DNA of 64,000 nucleotides from Gammaproteobacteria bacterium (GTDB lineage: Bacteria > Pseudomonadota > Gammaproteobacteria > Pseudomonadales > Moraxellaceae), in the NCBI GenBank assembly GCA_028868515.1, contig JAGWUI010000004.1, forward strand, positions 86,297-150,296. Reading direction: 5' to 3'. Positions 36,319 to 46,510 of this stretch are shown one piece after another. The notes under the pieces are model-generated. The model ran no database searches, was not told the origin of the DNA, and saw nothing but the letters and a program-made list of their open reading frames with translations. How positions within the stretch are numbered: the stretch's first letter is position 1; every line of letters starts with the position of its first letter. The position numbers were made by a program, and so were the translations under genes.

Positions 36319-37833
36319 TCATTGAGTTGGCTGACTTGCAGGCTTAGATGAACTACTTGTGCTTGCTGTCTCCGCGACTTTAGGTTTTTCCTTGCCCAAA
36401 ACAACAGTTAGCATGGCATCAGGATTGATGTAGCGCACAAAAGCTTGATGTGCTGTTTCAGGAGTCACAGCTTCAATTTGTTTTGGATAGTCAGCTAAAT
36501 AACTATTCGGTAAACCGTAAAATCCCATCGAAGCTAGGAATGACACAATACTTTGGTTACTGCTCAGTGAGAGTGGGTAGCTATTGAGGATGCCTGTTTT
36601 TGCTTCAGTTAGTTTGTCGAGAGGTACGCCTTTTTGAGTGTAGTCGCGTAGAGCTTGTTGGGCAACTTTAAGGCTTTCATCGGCTTGATCGCCGCGTGTT
36701 GAATAACTGAGAATGAATGGACCATTACTATGCATTGGATTAAAACCACTGTATGCACCGTAGGTTAGACCTCGTTTTACACGCAATTCTTGCATGAGTA
36801 TGGCACTAAAGTCGCCGCCACCAAACACTTCATTGCTGACCGTAAGCGCAGGTAGATCTGGATTATCGCGTGTGATACTGACTTCTCCCGTCATCACATG
36901 AGTTTGAGTCGAGTCAAATGGAACATAAACAGTGCGTGCAGTCGTTGCTTCTGGTTTAGGCAGAGGTCGGGCGTGTTCACCTTGTGGCAGGCTTTGGGTG
37001 ATTCGTTCTGCCAAGGTTTGTGCTTGAGCTAACGTCATCTGTCCTGTGATCGCAATATTCAGATTGTGTGCCACAAGGTAAGTGTTTTTGAATTGACGAA
37101 TATCTGCAGGTTTGATGGTCTCAATACTGGTGAGAGTTCCTGAGGTTGGCTGTGCATAGGGATGTTTGCCATAGAGTTCTTGCCAGAAGCGAATATTGGC
37201 AGTTGTTGATGGGGAGTCTTTTTGTGCGGCAAGACTCAGACGGTTTTGTTGCATGATGCGGTCGTAACTCGCTTGTGGGATCTGTGCGTCTTTGAGAATT
37301 GAGAGTAGTTGATCTACGGAAGGATTTAATAAATTGCTATCCGATAGTGTGCGTAGATTGACGGTGAACATATCTCGATAAGCGGCTGCACCAAATTGCG
37401 CGCCAAGGCGTTCAAAATTTGCTGAGATTTGATCGGTTGTTTGTGTGGATGTGCCTTCTGCAAGTAGCTGCGAGGTGAGGGACGCTAGTCCGTATTGGCC
37501 TTGCTTGAGCTCGCTGTCGCGTGCTGAACCTGCATCGAACACAAGCTTAATATCAACAATCGGTAATTCAGGCGCTTCGACAAATAGTACTCGCGTTCCG
37601 CTACTGGTTTTAAATTCATGTACGGTTGGTGTGCGTAGTTGACTCACGCTGACGGGTTTTTTCAAACTATCCAATTGTTTGAGTGAGGTGATTTCTACAG
37701 ATGAGGGCGTGCTGCTGGGATGAGATTCTGCATGAACCGTCATTGGTGCGATGCTCATTGCAAGCAATGAAAGCGTGAATTTGAGATGTGCTGATTTTAA
37801 TTGTGTTGATTTGAAATGGAGTAAATGTTTCAT
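36319..37833 (-). CDS. M16 family peptidase-like protein, non-catalytic partner
   Basis: A 504-residue exported protein with a signal peptide ending MTVHA before ESHPS. It has the two-domain M16B layout: EFKTSSGTRVLFVEAPELPI at the start and the R/Y pair in FGGGDFSAILMQELRVKRGLTYGAYSGF. The zinc motif HxxEH is missing, as the matching position reads GLASLTSQLLAEGT. Catalytic and non-catalytic M16B subunits usually form heterodimers, and the upstream gene supplies the catalytic one with a four-base ATGA overlap. Periplasmic location is inferred from the signal. Confidence 0.9.
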   Translation of the reverse strand: MKHLLHFKSTQLKSAHLKFTLSLLAMSIAPMTVHAESHPSSTPSSVEITSLKQLDSLKKPVSVSQLRTPTVHEFKTSSGTRVLFVEAPELPIVDIKLVFDAGSARDSELKQGQYGLASLTSQLLAEGTSTQTTDQISANFERLGAQFGAAAYRDMFTVNLRTLSDSNLLNPSVDQLLSILKDAQIPQASYDRIMQQNRLSLAAQKDSPSTTANIRFWQELYGKHPYAQPTSGTLTSIETIKPADIRQFKNTYLVAHNLNIAITGQMTLAQAQTLAERITQSLPQGEHARPLPKPEATTARTVYVPFDSTQTHVMTGEVSITRDNPDLPALTVSNEVFGGGDFSAILMQELRVKRGLTYGAYSGFNPMHSNGPFILSYSTRGDQADESLKVAQQALRDYTQKGVPLDKLTEAKTGILNSYPLSLSSNQSIVSFLASMGFYGLPNSYLADYPKQIEAVTPETAHQAFVRYINPDAMLTVVLGKEKPKVAETASTSSSSKPASQPTQ

Positions 37834-39350
37834 TTGCTTGTCTCCACTTGCGATGGTCGATTGGTTTTTTTGGTTTTGGATTTGGTGTTTTTGGATTTGG
37901 TAGTTTGCTTTGATGTATCTGTAGATACTGATGCTTTAGATGGTGTTGCAGTCATGGGTTCTAAGTACATCGTCGATAAGCTATCGGTTGTGAGGAAGCG
38001 TTTTGCAGCATCTTGAACGGTTTGTACTGACAGTGCGTTTAATTTTTCAGGAAGTTCATCGACCAGTTTATAGCTCAAGTTGGCAACTTCGAGTTCGCCA
38101 ATCAGTTGCGCTTGTCCTGTGATGCTATCTTGATTGAAAGTAAGGTTTGCGCGTTGATTGATTTTGACGCGCGCCATTTCTTCAGCAGTAATCGTGTCAG
38201 TTTTCAGCTTTTCCACTTCCTGTAGAATCGCGGCGCGTGCTTCTTCGAGCGTATGACCTTGCGCAGGAACGGCTGTGATCATAAATAAGCTGCCACCACG
38301 TCCAAATAAATCATAGCCTGATGAGACGCCTGCCAGAATTTGCTGCTTGCGAACAAGGCGGCTTTCTAAATGTGCAGATAAGCCACCATCTAGAATTTCG
38401 CTGGCTAAACTTAATGCATAAGCATCTTCAGGGTTCTCAGCAGTACTTAATGACGGCACATTCCATGCGAGAGACACGGTTGGAACTTGCACTGCAGCGT
38501 GTATAGTCATGCTGCGCTCACCTGTATGCATAAACTCATCTACATCAGGACGTGCAGGTACAGGGCGTTGTGGGATTTGTCCGAAATATTGTTTTACTTC
38601 GGTCATTGCGTCCGCAGGAGTGACATCGCCGACAATAACTAAGACTGCATTATTGGGCGTGTACCATGTTTGATACCAACGTTTGAGAGCGTCCAGTTTG
38701 AGCTTTTTAATGCTTTTCATGTAGCCAATGGTTGGGTAACGAAGTGGGCTAGTTGGATAAGCCATTAATCTGAATCGTTCATAGGCTAATGCTTGTGGAT
38801 TGTCATCGGTGCGCATGCGGCGTTCTTCCATGACAACTTGCATTTCTGGGGTGAAGTCGGATTCTTTGAGTTTGAGGTTTTGCATCCGATCTGCTTCCAT
38901 TTCGAGCGCAAGCCCTAAACGATTTGCTGGGTAAAGCTGATAGTAACCCGTGTAGTTTGCTGTCGTGAATGCGTTGGTTGAACCGCCAAAGTGGGTATTA
39001 ATCCTTGAGTATTCATCATTAGGGATCTTGGTTGTGCCTTTAAACATCATATGTTCAAGCGCATGAGATAATCCAGTTTCATCTGCGTTTTCATCGCTAG
39101 AACCCACTTTGTACCATACCTCGGTCATGACAACAGGTGTGCGGTGATCTTCGCGAATAATGACTTTTAATCCATTCGGTAATGTTTCTTCGTAGGTCTT
39201 GGCATTCGTAGATGCTGGTGTTGTTGTGACCGTATCTGATGGGGGCGATGTATCGGCGTATGCGACGTAACCACTGGTGCTTATATAAGCTGAAATAAAT
39301 AACGAGATGAGTCGTAAGGAAAATCGAGAGTGCACAAGTGGATGTTGCAT
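37830..39350 (-). CDS. M16 family zinc peptidase, catalytic subunit
   Basis: This exported protease (506 residues from this start) has the inverted zinc motif HALEHMMFKGT and the distal Glu in VVMEERRMRTDDNP. The M16 C-terminal domain follows with LASEILDGGLSAHLESRLVR. The signal peptide begins MQHPLVHSRFSLRLISLF and ends VAYA before DTSPP. Two in-frame Met codons 9 and 33 bases further up are possible, and none has a good ribosome binding site. A Lys/Thr-rich tail (KQTTKSKNTKSKTKKTNRPS) ends the chain. It is the first gene of the pair. Confidence 0.92.
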   Translation of the reverse strand: MQHPLVHSRFSLRLISLFISAYISTSGYVAYADTSPPSDTVTTTPASTNAKTYEETLPNGLKVIIREDHRTPVVMTEVWYKVGSSDENADETGLSHALEHMMFKGTTKIPNDEYSRINTHFGGSTNAFTTANYTGYYQLYPANRLGLALEMEADRMQNLKLKESDFTPEMQVVMEERRMRTDDNPQALAYERFRLMAYPTSPLRYPTIGYMKSIKKLKLDALKRWYQTWYTPNNAVLVIVGDVTPADAMTEVKQYFGQIPQRPVPARPDVDEFMHTGERSMTIHAAVQVPTVSLAWNVPSLSTAENPEDAYALSLASEILDGGLSAHLESRLVRKQQILAGVSSGYDLFGRGGSLFMITAVPAQGHTLEEARAAILQEVEKLKTDTITAEEMARVKINQRANLTFNQDSITGQAQLIGELEVANLSYKLVDELPEKLNALSVQTVQDAAKRFLTTDSLSTMYLEPMTATPSKASVSTDTSKQTTKSKNTKSKTKKTNRPSQVETSK

Positions 39351-39552
39351 GATGATCATTCGTAGAAAATAAATAAGACCCATAGCATAGCGAAGCTGTG
39401 TAGAGTTGCTAGTCTTTAGTGCTCAACGAAGCCTTTCGGGTGTTGTAAAGTGGTAACAAAGCCCCAAGTTTAAGCAGACAATTGATTATTTTTGATTCTT
39501 CGAGTCTTTTAGATAGAGTCAAAATGGAAATTCTATTTTCCTTGAGTGGGCA

Positions 39553-39561
39553 TGCTAGAAT
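39553..39561 (+). promoter_or_regulatory. Extended -10 promoter of ftsY
   Basis: TGCTAGAAT lies 64 bases before the ftsY start with no good -35 at normal spacing, the same element as before gap. Confidence 0.45.
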
Positions 39562-39624
39562 CTATCCTTATAGAATTCATGCCGTCCTTATCTTTACCGA
39601 ATTAAAAAAGCGAGCCAATCTAGC

Positions 39625-40764
39625 ATGTCAAACCAAAGTTCCAATCCGATGTCGCAATATTCTGGTCTGAATGCCCCGCTTATTTTTCCTGAAAAAAAAC
39701 CAGTTGCTCCAACTCCAGTCGAGACGCTCAAAGCAGAAGTTCCTGCGCCAGCGATAGTGACGCAACCGCCAGTAGCTCCTGTGCCAGCGCCAGTACAGCC
39801 TGAGCCAAAAATGGATGAGACTACATCTCATGCAGACTCAGGTAGCTTCTTTGGTCGGATGAAGCAAGGATTGGCAAAAACACGTCGTGGTTTTACGGAT
39901 GGCGTGGTGAATTTGTTGATTGGTGGTAAAGAAATTGATGATGAATTGCTCGAAGAAATCGAGACTCAACTTCTAGTTGCAGACATTGGCGTTGAAGCAA
40001 CGCGGACCATTGTCAAGAATCTCACTGAGCGTACTGAGCGCCGTGAGTTGATTTATTCGAATGCGTTATATCAGGCTTTGCAAGAGGAGTTGGTGGCGTT
40101 ATTAGCACCTCGCGTGAAACCTCTGCATATTGATCCGAATAAACGCCCTTACGTCATCCTCATGGTTGGTATTAATGGCGTTGGCAAAACGACGACTATT
40201 GGTAAGCTCGCCAAACGTCTACAAGGTGAAGGCAAGAAAGTCATGTTGGCGGCAGGTGATACATTCCGCGCGGCAGCGACCGAACAATTGCAGGTGTGGG
40301 GTGAACGCAATGATATCGCTGTGGTTGCCCAAGGTCATGGCGCAGATAGTGCTTCGGTAATCTTTGATGCATTTGAAAGTGCCAGAGCAAAAGGAATTGA
40401 TGTATTGATTGCGGATACTGCAGGGCGTTTGCATACCAAAAGTAATCTGATGGAAGAGCTTAAAAAAGTTAAACGTGTGATGCAGAAGATTGATGCAACA
40501 TCTCCACATGAGATCATGCTAGTTGTTGATGCGGGAACAGGGCAGAACGCAATCAATCAAGTTCAAGAGTTTGATAGTGCTGTTGGATTAACAGGATTAA
40601 CGATTACGAAGTTAGACGGCACGGCGAAAGGTGGGATGTTGTTTAATATCGCAAGTCGTAGTCATGTGCCGATTCGATTTATTGGTGTTGGCGAAAAAAT
40701 TGATGATCTACGTCCATTCGTCGCAAAAGATTTTGTTTCGGCGATGTTTGAAAAGGATGAGTAA
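39625..40764 (+). CDS. ftsY: Signal recognition particle receptor FtsY
   Basis: This 379-residue SRP receptor GTPase sits on the inner membrane and receives SRP-ribosome complexes. The N-terminal ~70 residues are Pro/Ala-rich with few acidic residues, shorter than in E. coli. The NG domain follows: four-helix N part (FFGRMKQGLAKTRRGF), G1 GINGVGKTTTIGKLAK, G2 DTFRAAATEQLQVW, G3 DTAGRLHT, G4 TKLDGTAKGG and GVGEKIDDLRPF. All GTPase motifs are intact. The 4.5S RNA is 4 kb upstream. Confidence 0.97.
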   Translation: MSNQSSNPMSQYSGLNAPLIFPEKKPVAPTPVETLKAEVPAPAIVTQPPVAPVPAPVQPEPKMDETTSHADSGSFFGRMKQGLAKTRRGFTDGVVNLLIGGKEIDDELLEEIETQLLVADIGVEATRTIVKNLTERTERRELIYSNALYQALQEELVALLAPRVKPLHIDPNKRPYVILMVGINGVGKTTTIGKLAKRLQGEGKKVMLAAGDTFRAAATEQLQVWGERNDIAVVAQGHGADSASVIFDAFESARAKGIDVLIADTAGRLHTKSNLMEELKKVKRVMQKIDATSPHEIMLVVDAGTGQNAINQVQEFDSAVGLTGLTITKLDGTAKGGMLFNIASRSHVPIRFIGVGEKIDDLRPFVAKDFVSAMFEKDE

Positions 40765-40811
40765 TCGTTTAATGATCTTTGAGGTTTATAGGGTTTAATC
40801 AAGTTGATGTA

Positions 40812-40843
40812 AAAAAATGGCCGCTTAATTGCGGTCATTTTTT
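40812..40843 (+). terminator. Intrinsic terminator of ftsY
   Basis: AAAAAATGGCCGC, TTAATT loop, GCGGTCATTTTTT. Thirteen-base arms with one mismatch and a T-run, about 50 bases after the stop. Confidence 0.88.
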
Positions 40844-40893
40844 GTCTGCTTTATGCATAGGGATTGCTGCATTAATGCATTTATATGCATTTT

Positions 40894-40933
40894 TATAATA
40901 AGTAACAAAGTTTTTGTTATTTTACAGAATAAC
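40894..40933 (+). promoter_or_regulatory. Porin promoter and leader hairpin
   Basis: TATAAT at 40894-40899 is a perfect -10 hexamer ~107 bases before the porin start. The GTTATT/AATAAC inverted repeat at 40916-40933 lies in the expected leader. The -35 is weak (TTAATG at 40872-40877). Confidence 0.45.
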
Positions 40934-41006
40934 AGCATATCTCCACAATAAAAAACATAAAGACGCAATCAGTCATTATTTTTAAAGCCCTTTTGGAGTT
41001 GTATCA

Positions 41007-42191
41007 ATGAAAAAGCTAATTCTTGCTACGTTAGTATCAGCTGCATCTATTAGCGCAGCTTATGCAGATGGTCCTACAGTATATGGCAAAATCAACGCTT
41101 CTGTTGATGATGTAAAAAGCGATCTGAATTCAAATCGTGAAGTGTCAGTTGATTCAAACGCATCGCGTTTCGGTATCAAAGGTAGCGAAAAATTAACCGA
41201 CAATCTGAGTGCGATTTATCAAATCGAGTGGGGCGTAGCGGTTGATCATAACACCTTAAACGCAAATACTGATGCAAACTCAAATGGCTCAACGGCTGAT
41301 CTTACCGCGCGTACTCGTTTTATCGGTTTGCAATATGATGGTGTGGGGGCAATCAAAATCGGTCGTTTGGATTCTAACGTCAAAAATCTACAGTATGTTA
41401 ATCCATCACAAGGGATTGATATATTGGATGACTACGTCAACGGCACATTTGATACAACCCAGACTTTCGCTGGTGAAAACCGTCTTGATAACGTCGTGGC
41501 TTTTGAAACAGCTAAGCTGAATACCAGCATTGGTACATTACAAGGTAACTTCTTGATTTCACCAAGTGAAAAGACTGTGCAAGAAGGTAAAACAGGTTCA
41601 ACGGGTTCTACAGCAACCTCATCTTCTATCATATTTACAAATAGAGATCTGGGTTTATACACAGGTATTGCTTATGACAGTAACATCGCGAGTTATTGGA
41701 ATGCGACCAGTACATTTTATAAAGCAACCAACGCAGCAGTTATAACACCGACCAAAGCAACTACGAATATTTTCCGCTGGGTTGGTAGTGCTGATTTAGG
41801 TAAGTTAGTCGGTGCAAGCGGTTTGACATTCAACGCGTTGGCACAACAAAGCAAACAAACGAATTTGGCTAGTGGCGCGATTGCTCCAAAAGAAACAGCT
41901 TATTTGTTGAGTGCAGACTATAACTTTAAGGCATTAGGTCTTGATGCATTGACTGCAAAACTTCAGTGGCAAAATGCAACGACGTCTGATCTTGTGACCA
42001 ATGGTAGTGACGTGAAGATTGATCAGTGGGGTGTAGATGTTGATTACGCATTCAGCGCAAAAACGAAAGTATATGGCTTTGTTGCTGAACGTACGATCAA
42101 GAATCCGAATAATCCAGTTGTTGCGGCAAATGGCTATGATCAGAACTATAAATATTCAGCATTTGGCGTAGGTTTGGAACAGAAGTTCTAA
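41007..42191 (+). CDS. General porin (OmpC/Omp32-like, Gram-negative porin family)
   Basis: A 394-residue outer-membrane porin. The signal peptide LILATLVSAASISAAYA is cleaved before DGPTVYG. The mature start VYGKINASVDDV and the SRFGIKGSEKLTDNLSAIYQ segment are typical of proteobacterial 16-strand porins. The chain ends YSAFGVGLEQKF, with the terminal Phe needed for BAM recognition. Selectivity cannot be read. It is monocistronic between terminators. Confidence 0.9.
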   Translation: MKKLILATLVSAASISAAYADGPTVYGKINASVDDVKSDLNSNREVSVDSNASRFGIKGSEKLTDNLSAIYQIEWGVAVDHNTLNANTDANSNGSTADLTARTRFIGLQYDGVGAIKIGRLDSNVKNLQYVNPSQGIDILDDYVNGTFDTTQTFAGENRLDNVVAFETAKLNTSIGTLQGNFLISPSEKTVQEGKTGSTGSTATSSSIIFTNRDLGLYTGIAYDSNIASYWNATSTFYKATNAAVITPTKATTNIFRWVGSADLGKLVGASGLTFNALAQQSKQTNLASGAIAPKETAYLLSADYNFKALGLDALTAKLQWQNATTSDLVTNGSDVKIDQWGVDVDYAFSAKTKVYGFVAERTIKNPNNPVVAANGYDQNYKYSAFGVGLEQKF

Positions 42192-42229
42192 GATTGATTG
42201 TATAACCTGATGCCGTGATTAAGTAGATT

Positions 42230-42260
42230 AAAAGATGCCCACTTTATGTGGGCATCTTTT
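42230..42260. terminator. Strong bidirectional terminator after the porin
   Basis: AAAAGATGCCCAC (42230-42242) and GTGGGCATCTTTT (42248-42260) make a 13-bp stem with a five-base loop. It serves the porin (+) and the DUF2057 gene (-). Confidence 0.9.
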
Positions 42261-42342
42261 GTTATCAGTGGAGTTGGTGGAAAAAATTGCCATGGATGTG
42301 AGTCATTAATGGCAAAATTCAGAATGAAAATTATTTTATAGA

Positions 42343-42960
42343 TTATTGATCGGGCTGTTGTTTGATCCATTCTCTGAACTGTTTTCTTTGTTCGGCTGTC
42401 GCTTGTTGCCAAGAGGACTGCAATTGCTGCAACGGTGTTACTTGTTGTGCATCGTTGCCTGTTAATTGACCTATTCCTGTGATGACTTTTTCGATGATTG
42501 AATGGCTAGGGGCAATTGCACCTTGTTGTGATGCCACGACTTTGCCGTCAGCAGCGGTAATAATTAATGTCGGTTGTTTTACAAATTTGGTCGCATCATC
42601 TTCTGTTTGAGGTTCTGGTAACCAACCTAAGGTATAAACTTGCTGGTCTGCGAGTGAGGTTTTAATCGTAACGCCGCTTGATTTAACGATGTCGTCTCCG
42701 AATACGCCGTCATAACGTCCCGTGAGAGTATGTTCGCCCGCAGGAAGCGAGTAGGTGGTATGTTTTTTCGTGAAAAAACCTGTATTGCCAGTTTCCTGCC
42801 CGTCAATTGCTAAGACGATTACATTTTCTGGAATTGATATTTCTGCATTTGCCCATAGGAGAGTTGATGCTGACAGCCCAGTGAAACCTAAGCCAAATGC
42901 TAAGATAATTTGAGCAAGACTTCGCTTTAATGGATATTTAGGTGATTGTAGAAACAGCAT
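42343..42960 (-). CDS. DUF2057 (YccT/CsgI-like) exported protein, copy 1
   Basis: A 205-residue protein, with AGGA seven bases before the start. The signal segment IILAFGLGFTGLSASTLLWA is cleaved before NAEISIPE. The DUF2057 core reads ISIPENVIVLAIDGQETG, then YSLPAGEHTLTGRYDGVFGDDIVKS-like, and VYTLGWLPEPQTEDDA. In E. coli the family member YccT/CsgI is periplasmic and affects curli assembly. No curli genes are seen here, so the role is open. The last ~45 residues (LQQLQSSWQQATAEQRKQFR) form an amphipathic extension lacking in copy 2. Confidence 0.82.
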   Translation of the reverse strand: MLFLQSPKYPLKRSLAQIILAFGLGFTGLSASTLLWANAEISIPENVIVLAIDGQETGNTGFFTKKHTTYSLPAGEHTLTGRYDGVFGDDIVKSSGVTIKTSLADQQVYTLGWLPEPQTEDDATKFVKQPTLIITAADGKVVASQQGAIAPSHSIIEKVITGIGQLTGNDAQQVTPLQQLQSSWQQATAEQRKQFREWIKQQPDQ

Positions 42961-43082
42961 AAAAAATTCCTGCGGTCATCTGATCAAAGTGGTGATTGTA
43001 AAAAAATAAAAAGCCCGTTTTATTATGCGCCCAAACCGTTGGAATGGTATTTTATTTTGAATATAAGCATAGTTTGATTTTA

Positions 43083-43117
43083 GATAAAAATGCCTACGGT
43101 TTATAGGCATTTTTATC
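43083..43117 (-). terminator. Terminator after DUF2057 copy 2
   Basis: GATAAAAATGCCTA (43083-43096) and TAGGCATTTTTATC (43104-43117) form a 14-bp perfect stem 11 bases past the stop on the minus strand, with U-rich arms. Confidence 0.8.
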
Positions 43118-43127
43118 GAGTTTAAAG

Positions 43128-43619
43128 TTATGGTGAGGCTGGATGGTCAGGGGTAATTGCACCTTGCTGCGAGGTGATAATCGTTCCTGAGCTTGTTTTG
43201 AGAAGCAATGTCGGGCGTTTGACGAACGCTCTAGCTTCATCATTGGTTTGCGGTTCAGACAGCCATGCTAGATTATAGCTGTGTTGGTCGGCAAAAGAGG
43301 CTTTAATCGTAACCCCATTCGACTTGATGATATCGTCTCCATCATAATTGCTCATGTGAAATAGCTGGTCGTAGCGTGCAGTAATGACATGTTCACCTGC
43401 GGGTAGGCTATAGACTCGATGTTTTCGTGAAAATGACCCAAGGTGTCCAGCTTCTTGTCCATCAATCGATTCAATAATCATTGTTTCAGGTATTGAAAGT
43501 TTAGCATCAGCCCATGATGGTGTAGTCAAAGATACTCCTGCAAAAACCAGACTGAACGCGAGAGATAGTTTGATGGCCTTCATAGAAAATACATGTTTTG
43601 TGGTATGTGAGTGCTGCAT
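43128..43619 (-). CDS. DUF2057 (YccT/CsgI-like) exported protein, copy 2
   Basis: A 163-residue paralogue of the preceding gene in tandem. AGGA six bases before the start supports the first Met. The signal segment (IKLSLAFSLVFAGVSLTT) is cleaved after SWA before DAKLSIPE. The core is shared: SIPETMIIESIDGQEAGHLG, HRVYSLPAGEHVITARYDQL, then LAWLSEPQTNDEARAFVKRP and SQQGAITPDHP. It stops shortly after that point, without the C-terminal extension of copy 1. A terminator separates the two, so they can be expressed independently. Confidence 0.82.
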   Translation of the reverse strand: MQHSHTTKHVFSMKAIKLSLAFSLVFAGVSLTTPSWADAKLSIPETMIIESIDGQEAGHLGSFSRKHRVYSLPAGEHVITARYDQLFHMSNYDGDDIIKSNGVTIKASFADQHSYNLAWLSEPQTNDEARAFVKRPTLLLKTSSGTIITSQQGAITPDHPASP

Positions 43620-43851
43620 AATTTGTCCTACCTCAGTAAATGTTAGAAATTATTAAGATGCTGCCGTGCTTTTTACGAAAGTTATTCAAGCAGAGCATCC
43701 ATTACGGTCATTACGGTAATGCAAACTTGCGATATCTCAGCGTGAATGATCAATCGGCTTTCAGGGTTAGCGCTAAACCTGAATTTATTCTGGGACTTGT
43801 CCATGGCGATGCTCCTCATTAAGACTGCTGGGTTAGGTTCTTTTTGGGTTT

Positions 43852-45288
43852 TCAATTTTTAGGTAAGTCTGATGTAGACCAGCCTCCGCCGAGCGCTCGA
43901 ATTAAACCGACACTGGCTTCAAGTTGTCTTGTATTAATATCTAGAGCAGTACGCTGTGCTTGTAGTACCGCCGTTTGTGCCGTGACTACATCGAGATAGT
44001 TCACAATGCCCTCGCGATAACGAATCATGGCGAGATCCAGCGTATGATTTGCTGAGCTAACAGCCGCATTTTCGTTATCAGATTCTTGCTTGAGAATACT
44101 CAGTTGAGAGAGATTATCTTCAACTTGCTGGAAAGCTTTGAGCACAACACTCCGATAGTTTGCGCCAGCTTCTTCTAAGCGAGCTCGAGCTTCCGCAACT
44201 TCCGCTTTATGTCGACCTGCGTCAAATAAAGTCAATAATGCTGAGGGTCCAATAGACCAGAAGGTATTGGGCGCGGTTAGCCATCCTGTTTGACCTGTAT
44301 TTTGATAACCCCCAAGTGCGGTTAGTGTGAGGTTAGGATAATAGGCTGCACGTGCAACCCCAATCTCTGCATTGGCTGCCGCAGTATGTCGTTCTGCAGA
44401 TGCGATATCTGGACGACGTTGTAGCAAAGTAGCAGGCACGCCAACTGGAACAAGAGGTGGTGTGAAATTCATTACAAGAGGAGTAAGTGTGAATGTTGAT
44501 GCGGGCTCTCCAACAAGACTGGCGATGGCGTGCTCGTAGAGTGCGCGTTGTGCTGCAATTTCTTGAAGCAAGGCTACAGTCGTCTGAAACTGTGTTTGAG
44601 CCCGCGAGACATCTAGTCCTGATGTAATGCCGCCATCATGACGTGTCTTGGTTAAATAGAGGGCACGTTGATATACAGCGACCGTATCAGAAATTAATTT
44701 TTCCTGAGCATCTAAACCACGAATTTTGAAGTAGTCATTTGCCAACTCCGCTTGCAAGCTCAAACGCATGGATTCAAGATCAGCAGCACTGGCTTGAGCA
44801 TTTGCTTTTCCTGCGATGACTTGATTGCGTACACGTCCCCAAAAGTCGAGTTCATAATTGACCTCAATATCAGCAGTATTTGCATCATAGACATTAGGCT
44901 GGTTCGAGCCTCGTAATGGACGATTATCTGATTGACGATTGCGTGTTCCATTCACTCCTGCACTGATGCGAGGATATTGCCCAGCTTCAGCTTGAGCGAC
45001 ATAAGCACGTGCAGAATCATAACGAGCAAGTGCCGCAGCTAGATCAGGGTTACTCTGATTCAGATGTGTTTCAAGATCAGTGAGGGTTGCATCGTGATAA
45101 AGCTGCCACCATTGACCGCGTACCAACTGATCAGAAGGATTGGCAGGTTGCCATTCACCAAGTTCTTTGTAGGTCGAAGGCGGCAAGGGGGTGACAGGAA
45201 CATGGTACGTGGGTGCAAGCGAGCACCCACTGATCGCATTGAGGCCGAATAAACCTACTAGCCCAAGAGCAAGATAAGTTTTATTCAT
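43852..45288 (-). CDS. RND efflux outer-membrane lipoprotein (NodT/OprM family)
   Basis: This 478-residue trimeric channel component starts at the ATG ending at 45288, set by GGAG six bases upstream; a longer frame has no site. The signal peptide ends with the lipobox AISGC, with Cys22 as lipid attachment. The TolC-like repeats follow ([40 protein letters not shown]). It overlaps the adaptor gene by eight bases. It is the last gene of the pump operon. Confidence 0.93.
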   Translation of the reverse strand: MNKTYLALGLVGLFGLNAISGCSLAPTYHVPVTPLPPSTYKELGEWQPANPSDQLVRGQWWQLYHDATLTDLETHLNQSNPDLAAALARYDSARAYVAQAEAGQYPRISAGVNGTRNRQSDNRPLRGSNQPNVYDANTADIEVNYELDFWGRVRNQVIAGKANAQASAADLESMRLSLQAELANDYFKIRGLDAQEKLISDTVAVYQRALYLTKTRHDGGITSGLDVSRAQTQFQTTVALLQEIAAQRALYEHAIASLVGEPASTFTLTPLVMNFTPPLVPVGVPATLLQRRPDIASAERHTAAANAEIGVARAAYYPNLTLTALGGYQNTGQTGWLTAPNTFWSIGPSALLTLFDAGRHKAEVAEARARLEEAGANYRSVVLKAFQQVEDNLSQLSILKQESDNENAAVSSANHTLDLAMIRYREGIVNYLDVVTAQTAVLQAQRTALDINTRQLEASVGLIRALGGGWSTSDLPKN

Positions 45289-46510
45289 GGGATGCTCCAG
45301 ATACGTCCTTATGAGTTGCTCCATTCACACTGTCTGATGCTTTCGCAATTTGAACGACATCACCTTGTTCAATGGAGTCAGGTGGGGTATCAATGACTTG
45401 ATCATTTAGATCTAGACCAGCAGCGACTTCAACATCAACTCCATTATCTTGCCCTATGGTAATTTTTTTCATAATGACATGATTGTCTTTGCCGACCACA
45501 GCGACTTCTAGACCATCTTGGCGGAAGATTAATGCGCTCGCTGGTACACGCACAATGCGCGAGTTCGATGGCAGGCTGAGATGTACTTCTGCGTAGTCGC
45601 CAGGTGTTAACAAGTTATTAGCATTATCCAGATCAAACTCTGTAAGCAGTGTTCCAGATGTTTGACTCACAGCATTAGAAGTTCCCACCAATGTAGCTTT
45701 GAATGTTTCACCTGGATACTCAGGAACGACAATATCTGCTGTCATTCCTGATTTAATACTTGCCATAAAACCCTGTGGCACATGTACGTAGAGACGGAGT
45801 TTATGGACATCAGCAACGCTGAATAATTCAAGCCCACTTGTTCCAGCATTAATTAATGCTCCGACATCAGTTTTACGTGCGGTGACGACACCATCAAACG
45901 GCGATACGATATGTTTAAATGATTCCAGTGCTTGTAAGCGATCAACATTTGCCTGAGCTGCAGCAACAGCAGATTTCTTGGCAGATAAATCACCACTTTT
46001 CTCATCGGCATCCTGTTGTGATACGGCATCTGATTTGAGGAGATTCTGCCAACGTTTAGATGTGACGTTTGCCAGTTGAGCATTGGATGTTGCACTTGCA
46101 AGATCTGCTTTTGCCTGTTCAAGCTGTTGATCGAGTTCAGGAGTGTCGATATCTGCAAGAGTTTGTCCTGATTTAACATGTGCGCCGATATCTTCGTACC
46201 AGTGGCTTAAGTAGCCATTGACGCGTGCGTAAATGGGCGCTTCATAATACGCTTGAAGATTACCTGGTAAAACAACATTGCGAGCAGCTGCATTATCCGC
46301 TGGTCGAATGACGGATACTGTCGGAATTGCCTGAACGTCAGTCCATTTTTGTGTCACAGAGGCGTGGTGTTCACGCCATAATACCCCTGCAATGACGGCA
46401 CTAATTGCCAGGATTGCAACGATAACCCCAATCCATTTAAGACGCTGCCGTCCTTCTGGTTTAAGTTGATATGCTTGGTGGTTCAAATTGTGCTGTACAT
46501 TAGAGTCCAT
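45281..46510 (-). CDS. RND efflux periplasmic adaptor subunit
   Basis: A 409-residue membrane fusion protein. The start is the ATG ending at 46510, with GGAG close upstream, six codons inside the longest frame. A membrane anchor at about 27-45 ([19 protein letters not shown]) is followed by the lipoyl half ([20 protein letters not shown]), a coiled-coil hairpin (~125-180), the second lipoyl half ([20 protein letters not shown]) and a beta-barrel domain. It bridges the permease and outer-membrane channel. It overlaps the permease gene by 11 bases. Confidence 0.93.
   Translation of the reverse strand: MDSNVQHNLNHQAYQLKPEGRQRLKWIGVIVAILAISAVIAGVLWREHHASVTQKWTDVQAIPTVSVIRPADNAAARNVVLPGNLQAYYEAPIYARVNGYLSHWYEDIGAHVKSGQTLADIDTPELDQQLEQAKADLASATSNAQLANVTSKRWQNLLKSDAVSQQDADEKSGDLSAKKSAVAAAQANVDRLQALESFKHIVSPFDGVVTARKTDVGALINAGTSGLELFSVADVHKLRLYVHVPQGFMASIKSGMTADIVVPEYPGETFKATLVGTSNAVSQTSGTLLTEFDLDNANNLLTPGDYAEVHLSLPSNSRIVRVPASALIFRQDGLEVAVVGKDNHVIMKKITIGQDNGVDVEVAAGLDLNDQVIDTPPDSIEQGDVVQIAKASDSVNGATHKDVSGASHE

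Noticed and set aside
43640..43822. 60-codon open frame between DUF2057 copy 2 and the efflux channel
   Set aside because: It has no ribosome binding site and no recognisable pattern. The stretch holds a repeated ATTACGG motif and looks non-coding.
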